Assembly: GCA_023268575.1 (NCBI GenBank) | Contig: JALRCL010000672.1 | Coordinates: 1 to 13,072 of the forward strand | Direction: 5' to 3' | Origin: Patulibacter sp. | Lineage (GTDB): Bacteria > Actinomycetota > Thermoleophilia > Solirubrobacterales > Solirubrobacteraceae | DNA: 13,072 nucleotides | In this document: positions 1-6,725 of the stretch, one piece after another | How positions within the stretch are numbered: the stretch's first letter is position 1 | Layout of the letters: every line of letters starts with the position of its first letter | Program-made: the position numbers and the translations under genes | The notes under the pieces: model-generated | Databases searched by the model: none | Seen by the model: the letters and a program-made list of their open reading frames with translations, nothing else | What the model was told of the DNA's origin: nothing

Positions 1-1275
1 GCCGCGGCGCGCCTCGGCCCGCCCTACACCGCCGACGACCTCGAGTCGCGGGTGAAGATCGGGACCGAGGGCACCTCGAACCTCGCGACGATCACCGGCT
101 CGGCGACGACGGCGCGCGAGGCGACGCGCATCGCCAACACGATGGGCAGCGAGTTCGTCGCCTACCGGCGCGACGCGGTGCGCCAGCAGGTCCGCCGGGC
201 GATCCGGGCCCTCGAGCGTCGGATCGAGGCGCTGGAGGAGGACGCGAACTCGGCCGACGAGGAGAACCGTCGCGAGCTGCGCACGCAGCAGCGCAACCTC
301 GACAAGCTCCAGGTCCTCGACACCGTCCGCTCCGGCGACGCCGAGATCGCGCAGCCGGCCGTGGAGCCGGACTCGCCGGCCGCACCGAAGCCGGTGACGA
401 ACGCGATCCTCGGGCTCATCCTCGGGCTCATCCTCGGCCTCGCCTTCGCGCTCGCGGCCGAGCAGCTGGACCGGCGCTACCGGCGCCCGGAGGACCTCGC
501 CCGCGACCTGGGCCTGCAGCTCCTGGCCACCGTGCCCCAGAGCTCGGTGCTCAAGGCCGACGACGGCTGGCGGCTGGGGCTGGACGGCGCGGAGGCCGAG
601 GCGTTCCGCCGCCTCCGCACGACGCTGCGTCACCAGGGCGGCGGCAGCGTCCACTCCGTCCTCGTGACCTCCGCCTCCCCCACGAGCGGCAAGACGACCG
701 TCTCCCTGCACCTCGCGCTCGCCGCCGCCGGCGTCGGCGACGACGTCCTGCTCGTGGAGACCGACCTGCGCCGCCCGCGCCTGGCCGAGGTCCTCGAGCT
801 GCCCGGCGAGGAGGGCATCAGCACGTGGCTGGGCGCCGACGACCCGGCCCCGGTGCCGCCCGGCGGGCGCTTCCTCCTGAAGACGGACCGCGCCGACGAC
901 CCGGACGGCGAGGACCATCCGCGCCAGCTCGACGGCAGCGTCGAGGTGCTCCTCGGCGGCGCGCCGCCGCCCAATCCGTCGGAGATGCTCGATTCCGCGC
1001 CGGTGCGACGAATGATCGAGGAGTCGCAAGCCCACTACGACTTCGTCGTGCTCGACGCTCCTCCGGCCGGGATCGTCGCCGACCCGATCCCGCTGGCCAA
1101 GCAGGTCGACGGCGTGATCATCGTCGCGCGGCTCGGGCGGGAGAGCCGGGATGCGCTCGAGGCGCTGCGCGACGACCTCCAGGATCTCGGGATCCCGATC
1201 ATCGGCGTCGTGGCGACGTTCGGCCCGCGGGTCGAGAGCTCGTACTACTCGAGCTACACCGCGACCGCGCGCTGA
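1..1275 (+). CDS. Wzz-type chain-length regulator fused to a BY-kinase (tyrosine autokinase), 5'-truncated by the window edge
   Basis: The reading frame is open from base 1, so the true start lies upstream; numbering here counts window codons. The start of the window is Wzz-like periplasmic sequence. A charged coiled coil follows (about codons 52-110), then a membrane helix (about 132-156) and a cytoplasmic P-loop kinase. The kinase has Walker A SPTSGKTT (Lys 231), Walker A' ETDLRRP (253-259; the family usually has Asp where Glu 253 stands) and Walker B VVLDAPP (Asp 352). The C-terminus carries the expected Tyr cluster YYSSY (415-419). Known for the family: ATP-driven autophosphorylation of the Tyr tail cycles the oligomer and controls polysaccharide chain length and export with Wzy. 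It leads the block and is followed 3 bp later by a polymerase-like gene. Confidence is high for the family; the polymer is not known. Confidence 0.93.
   Translation, partial: AAARLGPPYTADDLESRVKIGTEGTSNLATITGSATTAREATRIANTMGSEFVAYRRDAVRQQVRRAIRALERRIEALEEDANSADEENRRELRTQQRNLDKLQVLDTVRSGDAEIAQPAVEPDSPAAPKPVTNAILGLILGLILGLAFALAAEQLDRRYRRPEDLARDLGLQLLATVPQSSVLKADDGWRLGLDGAEAEAFRRLRTTLRHQGGGSVHSVLVTSASPTSGKTTVSLHLALAAAGVGDDVLLVETDLRRPRLAEVLELPGEEGISTWLGADDPAPVPPGGRFLLKTDRADDPDGEDHPRQLDGSVEVLLGGAPPPNPSEMLDSAPVRRMIEESQAHYDFVVLDAPPAGIVADPIPLAKQVDGVIIVARLGRESRDALEALRDDLQDLGIPIIGVVATFGPRVESSYYSSYTATAR
406..441 (+). repeat. 12-bp tandem repeat, three units, within the membrane helix of the Wzz-kinase
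   Basis: Two identical 12-bp units (406-417 and 418-429) are followed by a third differing at one base (430-441). Each encodes Ile-Leu-Gly-Leu, giving (ILGL)x3 in the transmembrane helix. The Gly residues fall every fourth position, a glycine-zipper pattern (G-x3-G-x3-G). Gain or loss of a unit would stay in frame and change the helix by four residues. Confidence 0.85.
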
Positions 1276-1278
1276 GCG

Positions 1279-2709
1279 GTGGCGTCGCCCGCGGTCCTCA
1301 CCTCGCCCGCCCGCGCCACGGGTCGCGACCGCCTGGCCAAGGCGGTCGCGATCCTCCTGGCCGGCGGGCTGTGGGGCGCCGTGATCGCGGGCGATCCGCT
1401 GTTCCTGCGGCTCCTCACCGCCGCGACGATCACCTTCGCGCTGTGGGCGTGCATCACCTGGCGGCGCAGCGTCGGGATCTTCGCGTCGCTCGGCGTGCTC
1501 ATCGTCCTGGCGCTCCTGCGACGGATCCTCATCCCCTACGCGGGATGGCAGGCGTTCGACCCGCTCGTCCTCGTCGGCCCCGCGGTGGTCTTCCTGCTCG
1601 TCGCGCAGCTCTTCGTGCTCGAGCGTCGGCGACTCGGCGGCGACCGTCTCTCGAACCTCGTGCTGCTGCTCCTCGCCATCGAGCTCGTGCAGAGCGCGAA
1701 CCCGCGAGGCGGCGGGATCTTCGCGGGGCTCGGCGGGCTCCTCTTCGTCGGCGTCCCGCTGCTGTGGTTCTTCGTCGGCCGCGAGGCGATGAGCCGCGAC
1801 CTCGTCCGGCGGCTCACGGCGATGTTCGTGCTCGCCGGCACGGGCGTCGCCCTCTACGGCCTGGCGCAGACCCAGATCGGCTTCCCGTCCTGGGACCGCG
1901 AGTGGATCGACGTCGCGGGGTACTCGTCGATCCGGGTCGGGGACTCGATCCGCGCGTTCGGGACGTTCTCGTCGAACGCCGAGTACGCGCTCTTCGTCGG
2001 CTCGGCCGCCGCGATGTGCGTCGCGCTCAGCGTCGAGGGACGGACGTGGGCGCTCGCTTGCCTGCCGGTGCTGCTCGTGGCGCTCTTCTTCTCCTCGATC
2101 CGCAGCGCCACGATCACCGCGCTCCTCGCGTGCGTCCTGATCCTCGCGCTCGTGCCGCGGCGCCCGGCGGTCGCCGTCGCCCTCGTGCTCGTCGGGATCG
2201 TCGTGGCGTTCGGCGCCGTGCGGATCGTGAGCTCGGGGCTGCAGACGTCGAGCAACGACCTCGTGTCGCGCCAGGTCGGGGGCCTCTCCGACCCGCTGAA
2301 CCCCGAGAACTCGACGTTGCTGCTGCACGTCGACCTCGTGATCGAGGGGATGAAGCTCGGCTTCCGCGATCCGATCGGGCTCGGCACCGGGTCCACGAAC
2401 CAGGCCGGCTCGAAGCTCTCCGGCGGCAAGGGCAAGGGCCTGCCGACCGAGATCGACATCTCGAACGCGTTCGTGGGTCTCGGCCTGCTCGGCGGGCTGA
2501 CGTACCTCGCCCTCGTCGTCTCGATCTTCACGACGACCATCCGCCAGCACTTCGCCGGGAGACCGGACATGCTGCCGGTGGTCGCCGTGCTCGTGGTCGG
2601 CCTCGGTCAGTGGCTGACCGGCGGGCACTACGCGTTGTCGCCCATCACCTGGTTGCTGATCGGCTTCGTCGCCGCCGGCAGCGGCCCCCTCCGGAGGTTC
2701 CCGACATGA
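1279..2709 (+). CDS. O-antigen ligase/Wzy-like polysaccharide polymerase, polytopic membrane protein
   Basis: This 476-residue, strongly hydrophobic protein has about 10-12 predicted membrane helices. It has a hydrophilic, probably extracytoplasmic loop near residues 318-400. A central helix pair contains FFSSIRSA (residues 270-277, Arg 275), which matches the Ser-Arg element of O-antigen ligase/Wzy (PF04932-type) proteins. Known role of the family: joining lipid-linked repeat units, or ligating polymer to an acceptor, outside the membrane. It begins with GTG 3 bp after the kinase stop and has no clear Shine-Dalgarno, so translational coupling is likely. Its stop overlaps the next ATG (ATGA). 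Polymerase and ligase cannot be separated by sequence alone; the Wzz neighbour and the Wzx gene in the same locus favour polymerase. Confidence 0.82.
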   Translation: MASPAVLTSPARATGRDRLAKAVAILLAGGLWGAVIAGDPLFLRLLTAATITFALWACITWRRSVGIFASLGVLIVLALLRRILIPYAGWQAFDPLVLVGPAVVFLLVAQLFVLERRRLGGDRLSNLVLLLLAIELVQSANPRGGGIFAGLGGLLFVGVPLLWFFVGREAMSRDLVRRLTAMFVLAGTGVALYGLAQTQIGFPSWDREWIDVAGYSSIRVGDSIRAFGTFSSNAEYALFVGSAAAMCVALSVEGRTWALACLPVLLVALFFSSIRSATITALLACVLILALVPRRPAVAVALVLVGIVVAFGAVRIVSSGLQTSSNDLVSRQVGGLSDPLNPENSTLLLHVDLVIEGMKLGFRDPIGLGTGSTNQAGSKLSGGKGKGLPTEIDISNAFVGLGLLGGLTYLALVVSIFTTTIRQHFAGRPDMLPVVAVLVVGLGQWLTGGHYALSPITWLLIGFVAAGSGPLRRFPT

Positions 2710-3530
2710 CCAGTGCCTGGCGCAGCGCCGTGAAGTCCGCGCTGCCGCGACCAGTCCGCGAGGCGGTCGTCCGCCGTCGTGCCGACGCCCGCCGGGCGCG
2801 CGAGCACGTCGAGCTCTACGGCGCCAACCGCGACATCGACCTCGAGCCGCTGGCGCTCCTGCGCGACGCGCCCCTGGACGAGCTCCAGGACCCGGCGCGC
2901 CTCGCCGAGCTGCTGCCGCGCCTGGGGCTCAACGACGAGGCCGACGAGACCTGGCCGGAGGCGCTGCGCCCGTCGCTCGGTCGCGGGCTGCTGCACTGGC
3001 AGTACCCCGTGCAGTTCGCGCCCTACCTCGTGGAGCTCTCCAAGCACGGCATCGGGAGCTACCTCGAGATCGGTACCCGTCACGGCGGGACGTTCGCGAT
3101 CACCGTCGAGTACCTCCGGCGGTTCGGGACGATCGACTGGGCGGTGGGCCTGGACCTCATGCCCGCCCCGGGGCTCGCCCGCTACGCCGCGCAGCACCGC
3201 GAGGTCGAGCACGTGACGGCCGACAGCCGCAGCGCCGCGTTCCGCAAGGTCGTCGAGCAGCGCGCGCCGATCGATCTCGCGCTGATCGACGGCGACCACA
3301 GCGAGGTCGGCTGCCGGGCCGACTTCGAGCTGCTCGCGCCCCACGCGCGGATCCTCGCGTTCCACGACATCGCCAACGAGATGGTCCCGGGGGTCGGCGC
3401 CGTGTGGCGCGAGATCCGGGACGGCATGGCGGACCGCTACGCCTGCCTCGAGTTCATCGACCAGTACCCCGACGTCCACGCCCGCACCGGCCAGGCCCTC
3501 CTGGGCCTCGGGCTGGCCATCCGCCGCTGA
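2706..3530 (+). CDS. SAM-dependent methyltransferase, Methyltransf_24-like
   Basis: The protein has 274 residues. The ATG overlaps the upstream stop (ATGA) and is preceded by a strong GGAGG at 2693-2697, 8 nt away, which fixes the start; the open frame continues far upstream but only as a shadow of the polymerase gene. Visible motifs are the SAM-binding loop YLEIGTRHGGT (119-129), a second-strand acid in VGLDLM, LIDGDHSEVG (about 193-202) and FHDI (219-222). The DGDH and HD residues are typical of metal-assisted class I O-methyltransferases in polysaccharide and cephalosporin-hydroxylase-like families. The first roughly 50 residues are basic and amphipathic (LPRPVREAVVRRR), resembling the second methyltransferase at 4692. 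A sugar O-methylation is inferred; the substrate is not identifiable. Confidence 0.82.
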   Translation: MTSAWRSAVKSALPRPVREAVVRRRADARRAREHVELYGANRDIDLEPLALLRDAPLDELQDPARLAELLPRLGLNDEADETWPEALRPSLGRGLLHWQYPVQFAPYLVELSKHGIGSYLEIGTRHGGTFAITVEYLRRFGTIDWAVGLDLMPAPGLARYAAQHREVEHVTADSRSAAFRKVVEQRAPIDLALIDGDHSEVGCRADFELLAPHARILAFHDIANEMVPGVGAVWREIRDGMADRYACLEFIDQYPDVHARTGQALLGLGLAIRR

Positions 3531-3543
3531 GCAAGGAACGACC

Positions 3544-4695
3544 GTGACCCGAGCCCTCATCGTCGGCGGCGGCCTGACCGCGGCCACCCTCGCCTGGCGC
3601 CTGGCGCAGGACGGCGTGGCGTCCACCGTCCTGGAGCGGGCCGAGCAGACCGGCGGCCTCGTGCGCTCCGACCACCTGGGCGGCGTGCTCTACGAGCCCC
3701 ACGGCTCCCACATCTTCCACACCGAGGACGAGGAGGTGTGGAACCTCGCCAACGAGATGACGCCGTTCCGGGACTACCGGCACCGCGTCGACATCCTCAT
3801 CGAGGGCAAGATCCTCAACTGGCCGATCCTCCTCTCGGACATCGACGCCCAGAGCCGCAGCGAGGAGATCAAGGCCGAGCTCGAGGCTCGCCGCGACGTC
3901 GACGCGGAGGCGCGCGCCCAGGCGGCGAACTTCGAGGAGTGGTGCCTGGAGCTCATGGGCCCCACGCTGTACGACCGCTACATCCGCCCCTACACGGAGA
4001 AGCAGTGGGGTCGTCCGGCCCGCACGCTCTCGGCGAGCTGGGCGCCGCGGCGGGTCTCGGTCCGCTGGGACAACGACCCCTACCTCTTCCCGGACCCCTA
4101 CCAGGGCTGGCCGGCGGGCCCCAACGGCTACACCGACCTCCTGGACGGGCTGTTCGGTGCCCCGGGGGTGACGGTGCGCACCGGCGTGGACGTGACCCTC
4201 GAGACGCTCGACCGGCACGTGCGCGAGGAGCAGGCCGACCTCGTCGTCCTGACCTGTCCCCTGGACGAGTTCTGCGCCAACGAGCTCGGCGCCCTGGAGT
4301 GGCGCGGGATCGATGTCCGATCGGTGCACATCCCGCACATCGAGTACGCCCAAGGCGCGATGGTCGTGAACTACCCCGGCGAGGGCTACCCGTTCATCCG
4401 GATCCACGAGACGAAGCACGCCTCCGGCCAGCAGATCGAAGGCACCGTGCTGGGCTTCGAGTTCACCGGCGCCCCCTCCCGGCACTATCCGATCGAGCTG
4501 CCCGAGAACCGAGCGCTGAACGACCGCTACCAGGACCACCTGCGCGGCATCGTCGGCGCCGAGCGCGTCCACTTCGCCGGGCGCCTGGCGAACTACGTCT
4601 ACATCGACATGGACGACTGCATGCGCGAAGCGCTCACCACGGCCGAGCAGCTGCTCGACGGCCTGGCCCGCGACGGCGCGCCGGGGGCGGCATGA
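3544..4695 (+). CDS. glf: UDP-galactopyranose mutase
   Basis: This 383-residue flavoenzyme should interconvert UDP-galactopyranose and UDP-galactofuranose in the cytoplasm; its length is normal for bacterial Glf. Visible features are the N-terminal FAD-binding Rossmann motif ALIVGGGLTAATLAWRL (4-20) and GGLVRSDHLGGVLYEPHGSHIFHT (about 37-60). The substrate region has YTEKQWG (150-156), Arg 169/170 before the DNDPYLFPDPYQGWP stretch, and FIRIHETKH (Arg 286). The C-terminal YVYIDMDD (351-358) holds the Tyr/Asp pair that contacts the nucleotide sugar in characterised enzymes. The first glycine motif reads GGGLTA rather than the common GAGLSG. The GTG start is 5 nt after AAGGAA (3533-3538). It predicts galactofuranose in the polymer and sits between two methyltransferases. 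Confidence 0.93.
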   Translation: MTRALIVGGGLTAATLAWRLAQDGVASTVLERAEQTGGLVRSDHLGGVLYEPHGSHIFHTEDEEVWNLANEMTPFRDYRHRVDILIEGKILNWPILLSDIDAQSRSEEIKAELEARRDVDAEARAQAANFEEWCLELMGPTLYDRYIRPYTEKQWGRPARTLSASWAPRRVSVRWDNDPYLFPDPYQGWPAGPNGYTDLLDGLFGAPGVTVRTGVDVTLETLDRHVREEQADLVVLTCPLDEFCANELGALEWRGIDVRSVHIPHIEYAQGAMVVNYPGEGYPFIRIHETKHASGQQIEGTVLGFEFTGAPSRHYPIELPENRALNDRYQDHLRGIVGAERVHFAGRLANYVYIDMDDCMREALTTAEQLLDGLARDGAPGAA

Positions 4696-5579
4696 GCGAT
4701 CGCGCCCCGCGGCGCAGCGACCGGCTGCGCGACCTCCTCCCCCACGGCGTCGTCCGCCGGGTCCAGCACCAGCGCGCCGTGGCCGCCAAGGAGGCCGCCG
4801 ACGCCGCGCGCCAGCAGACCCGCCTGGAGCGGCTGCGAGAGGCCGAGCGCACCGCCGCAGCCGGTGACGCCCTGGCGTGGGACTACGAGGCCGCGGTCTC
4901 GGTCCTCATCGATCGCGGCATCGACGAGGACGAGATCCGCGGGGGCTCGATGCCCGAGGCGTCGCTGCAGCGCTGCGACGCGTCGATCCGGGAGCTCCTG
5001 GGCGACGGCGGACCGATCCGCGCCCTGCACGTCGGCAACTTCCTCGGCGTCTCGCTCGCGGCCGTGACCGCGACGGTTCGCGCCGTGGATCCCGGCTCGG
5101 TCGTCGTGGCCGTCGATCCCGACGTCGCCCACCGCGGGATCGAGCACCCGGCCGCCCACGCGATGGCGCTGCTGCGCTCGTTCGGGCTGGACGACGCCGT
5201 GTTGCCGATCACGGCGTACTCGCTGGGGCGCAACCTCGGCAACGACGGGCTCGACGAGCACGACCACGGCGTCTCGCCGTGGCAGGCGATGGACGAGAGC
5301 GCCGCGTCGGCCCAGGCGCTGCCCCGGTTGGCGGATCTCGCGCCGGGAGGCTTCGACCTCGTGCTGCTCGACGGCAACCACGACGCGTCCTACCTGTCGG
5401 ACGAGCTGACGGTCGTCGCGCGCCTCCTGCGCCCCGGCGGCGTGCTCGTGCTCGACGATGTCGACGCCGGTGCCTGGTCCGACATCCAGGCGGTCTTCGA
5501 CGGGCTGGTCGCCGACGACGGCGGCCCGTTCCGCCGCGTGGACGCCGACGGTCGCATCGGCGTCGCGCTACGCGCCTGA
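4692..5579 (+). CDS. SAM-dependent methyltransferase with N-terminal coiled coil
   Basis: The protein has 295 residues; its ATG overlaps the glf stop (ATGA). Residues 1-60 are basic and then heptad-like (LPHGVVRRV followed by a Gln/Glu/Arg-rich helix). The catalytic domain has ALHVGNFLGVSL (about 111-122) as SAM-binding motif I, VVAVDPD as the second-strand acid, VLLDGNHDASYL (about 224-235) and GVLVLDDVDAG near 250-260. This order is that of class I methyltransferases of the Methyltransf_24 type. It is the last gene of the first block. The 116 bp after it separate it from a convergent gene. Modification of a sugar or repeat unit is inferred from context only. Confidence 0.78.
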   Translation: MSDRAPRRSDRLRDLLPHGVVRRVQHQRAVAAKEAADAARQQTRLERLREAERTAAAGDALAWDYEAAVSVLIDRGIDEDEIRGGSMPEASLQRCDASIRELLGDGGPIRALHVGNFLGVSLAAVTATVRAVDPGSVVVAVDPDVAHRGIEHPAAHAMALLRSFGLDDAVLPITAYSLGRNLGNDGLDEHDHGVSPWQAMDESAASAQALPRLADLAPGGFDLVLLDGNHDASYLSDELTVVARLLRPGGVLVLDDVDAGAWSDIQAVFDGLVADDGGPFRRVDADGRIGVALRA

Positions 5580-5589
5580 GCGCCCCGCG

Positions 5590-5618
5590 GCGCCGCCTCT
5601 CGCGGGCGCCTGCGGCGC
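5590..5618 (+). terminator. Possible terminator hairpin after the first block
   Basis: A 7-bp perfect stem (5590-5596 GCGCCGC with 5612-5618 GCGGCGC) encloses a 15-nt loop, 11 bp after the methyltransferase stop. There is no T-tract, so it is only terminator-like; hairpins arise easily at this GC content. Confidence 0.3.
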
Positions 5619-5644
5619 ACGCACCTGGACGTCGGGGCTCGGGA

Positions 5645-5676
5645 GCGGGTGCGGCCGTCGCCGGCGACGGTCCCGC
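5645..5676. terminator. GC-rich palindrome between convergent genes, possible bidirectional terminator
   Basis: A perfect 16-bp palindrome (5655-5670, CCGTCGCC/GGCGACGG) is flanked by GCGGG (5645-5649) and CCCGC (5672-5676), which can extend the stem past an asymmetric bulge. It lies about 20 bp beyond the end of the convergent acyltransferase gene. There is no T-run on either strand. Confidence 0.33.
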
Positions 5677-5695
5677 GCGCCCGTCCCGGCCGGGC

Positions 5696-6685
5696 TCAGC
5701 CCTCGAAGCCGAAGTAGCGCGCCTCCTCCGGATCGGCGGGCTTCCACCGATCCAGGGGCCACTCGAGCGCCTCGGGCCAGGCGAGGATCGCCGGAGCGTG
5801 CGCGTCGGCGATCGCCTGCTGCAGCTGCTCGGGGTCCGGGTGCTCCTCGGGGTACAACGGCGGCAGGAACTCGATCCGCGCGCGCCCCGGCTTGCCGATG
5901 TCGCGTGCGACGACCGGCACGATCGGCGAGCCGTACTTCAGCGAGAGCTTGGCGGCGCCGGAGGCCGCCTTCACGCGCCGGCCGAGGAAGTCCATCTCCA
6001 GCGTGCCCGGCGAGTCGGTGTTCAGGCCGACGAACCGGTTGACCTTCAGCAGCCCGGTGAGGAGCGGAAAGCCACCCGCCGCGCTGAAGGTGTGGGCACC
6101 GCGGGCCAGGCACTTGCCGTGCTGGCGGTCGCGATGACCGGCGAAGCCCGGAGTCGGCTCCTCGAAGTAGAACGGCGCGATGGCCGCGTAGGCGTGCACG
6201 CCGACCTTGTCGACCGACACCGTCAGCCCGACGTAGGGGCCGTGGTGCATGAAGTTCAGGATCGCGCCGTTGCCCCGGGCCAACGCCGCCTTCGGGTGCT
6301 CGACGCCGGTCACGGGCAGGTTGCCGGTGAGCCACGGACGCCAGAGGACCTCGCTGCGGTACGCGGTCTGCACGAGGTAGCGCTGCGCGAGCGCCTCCAC
6401 CTCGTGCTTGCGCGAGGAGCGCCCCACGACGAACTCCATCGAGCGCAGGGCGTTCTCGCGCAGCCCCGCGTTGCGCCGCCAGAGGTACTCGGCACGCGCC
6501 CGGGCCAGCGCGAAGCCGATCGGCGCCGGAACCACGCGATGTACTCGCTCGTCCGCGTAGAGTCGCGTGCCCAGACCGACCTTCGGCAAGGGTGGGAGCT
6601 GCTCTGGCGGCTTGAACCGCTCGAGCTGCGCGTCGACCGCCGCCTCGTCCACCGCCGTCGGAACCCCACCACCGTCTGAAGCCAT
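5696..6685 (-). CDS. LpxL/HtrB-like lysophospholipid acyltransferase family protein lacking the usual acidic catalytic residue
   Basis: This 329-residue protein matches the LpxL/HtrB acyltransferase layout, which actinobacterial phosphatidylinositol-mannoside acyltransferases share. GAILNFMHHGPYVGL (140-154) aligns with the family's strand plus HX4(D/E) motif. FVGLNTDSPG (218-227), then a FLGRRVKAASGAAKLSL stretch (233-249) and SPIVPVVARD (253-262), align with the usual GLLxDQ, FxGRxxxTPxGPAxLA and APVVPVF segments. The expected acid of HX4(D/E) is Val 152 (from His 147), and no acid sits at that spacing from His 148 either. The start at 6685 has no Shine-Dalgarno but lies 10 nt after a good -10 (see 6696-6724). 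It is a single-gene unit facing a divergent GT2 gene. Acyl transfer to a glycolipid is inferred; catalysis is uncertain because of the missing acid. Confidence 0.78.
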   Translation of the reverse strand: MASDGGGVPTAVDEAAVDAQLERFKPPEQLPPLPKVGLGTRLYADERVHRVVPAPIGFALARARAEYLWRRNAGLRENALRSMEFVVGRSSRKHEVEALAQRYLVQTAYRSEVLWRPWLTGNLPVTGVEHPKAALARGNGAILNFMHHGPYVGLTVSVDKVGVHAYAAIAPFYFEEPTPGFAGHRDRQHGKCLARGAHTFSAAGGFPLLTGLLKVNRFVGLNTDSPGTLEMDFLGRRVKAASGAAKLSLKYGSPIVPVVARDIGKPGRARIEFLPPLYPEEHPDPEQLQQAIADAHAPAILAWPEALEWPLDRWKPADPEEARYFGFEG

Positions 6686-6695
6686 GTCCGCCGGG

Positions 6696-6724
6696 AAGCT
6701 AGAGACGCCGGAGCCACCGGTCAA
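6696..6724 (-). promoter_or_regulatory. Sigma-70-type promoter for the acyltransferase gene, near-leaderless
   Basis: Reading the minus strand: -35 TTGACC (6724-6719), a 17-bp spacer, and -10 TAGCTT (6701-6696). The A of the acyltransferase ATG is at 6685, so a start site 6-7 nt after the -10 would leave a leader of only about 4-5 nt. No Shine-Dalgarno is present. This is the best-formed promoter visible in the window; its -35 ends 2 bp from the divergent GT2 start codon. Confidence 0.6.
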
Positions 6725-6725
6725 C

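Noticed and set aside
825..2705. A long open frame continuous with the methyltransferase at 2706, giving a possible 901-aa protein
   Set aside because: The upstream part is Arg/Pro/Ala-rich, antipattern to any family, and fully overlaps the kinase and polymerase genes, which have clear motifs. GGAGG plus ATG at 2706 fixes the real start.
2628..4572. Long minus-strand open frames antisense to the methyltransferase and glf genes (332 and 372 aa)
   Set aside because: Third-position GC removes stops from antisense frames at this base composition; the translations lack recognisable motifs and the plus-strand genes are unambiguous.
3738..4691. An open frame that would extend the second methyltransferase N-terminally to 613 aa
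   Set aside because: It overlaps glf in another frame and has the low-complexity composition of a high-GC shadow; the real start is the ATG at 4692 overlapping the glf stop.
4877..6679. A 600-aa plus-strand open frame crossing the convergent junction
   Set aside because: It runs through the second methyltransferase out of frame and then antisense to the acyltransferase; its composition is shadow-like throughout.
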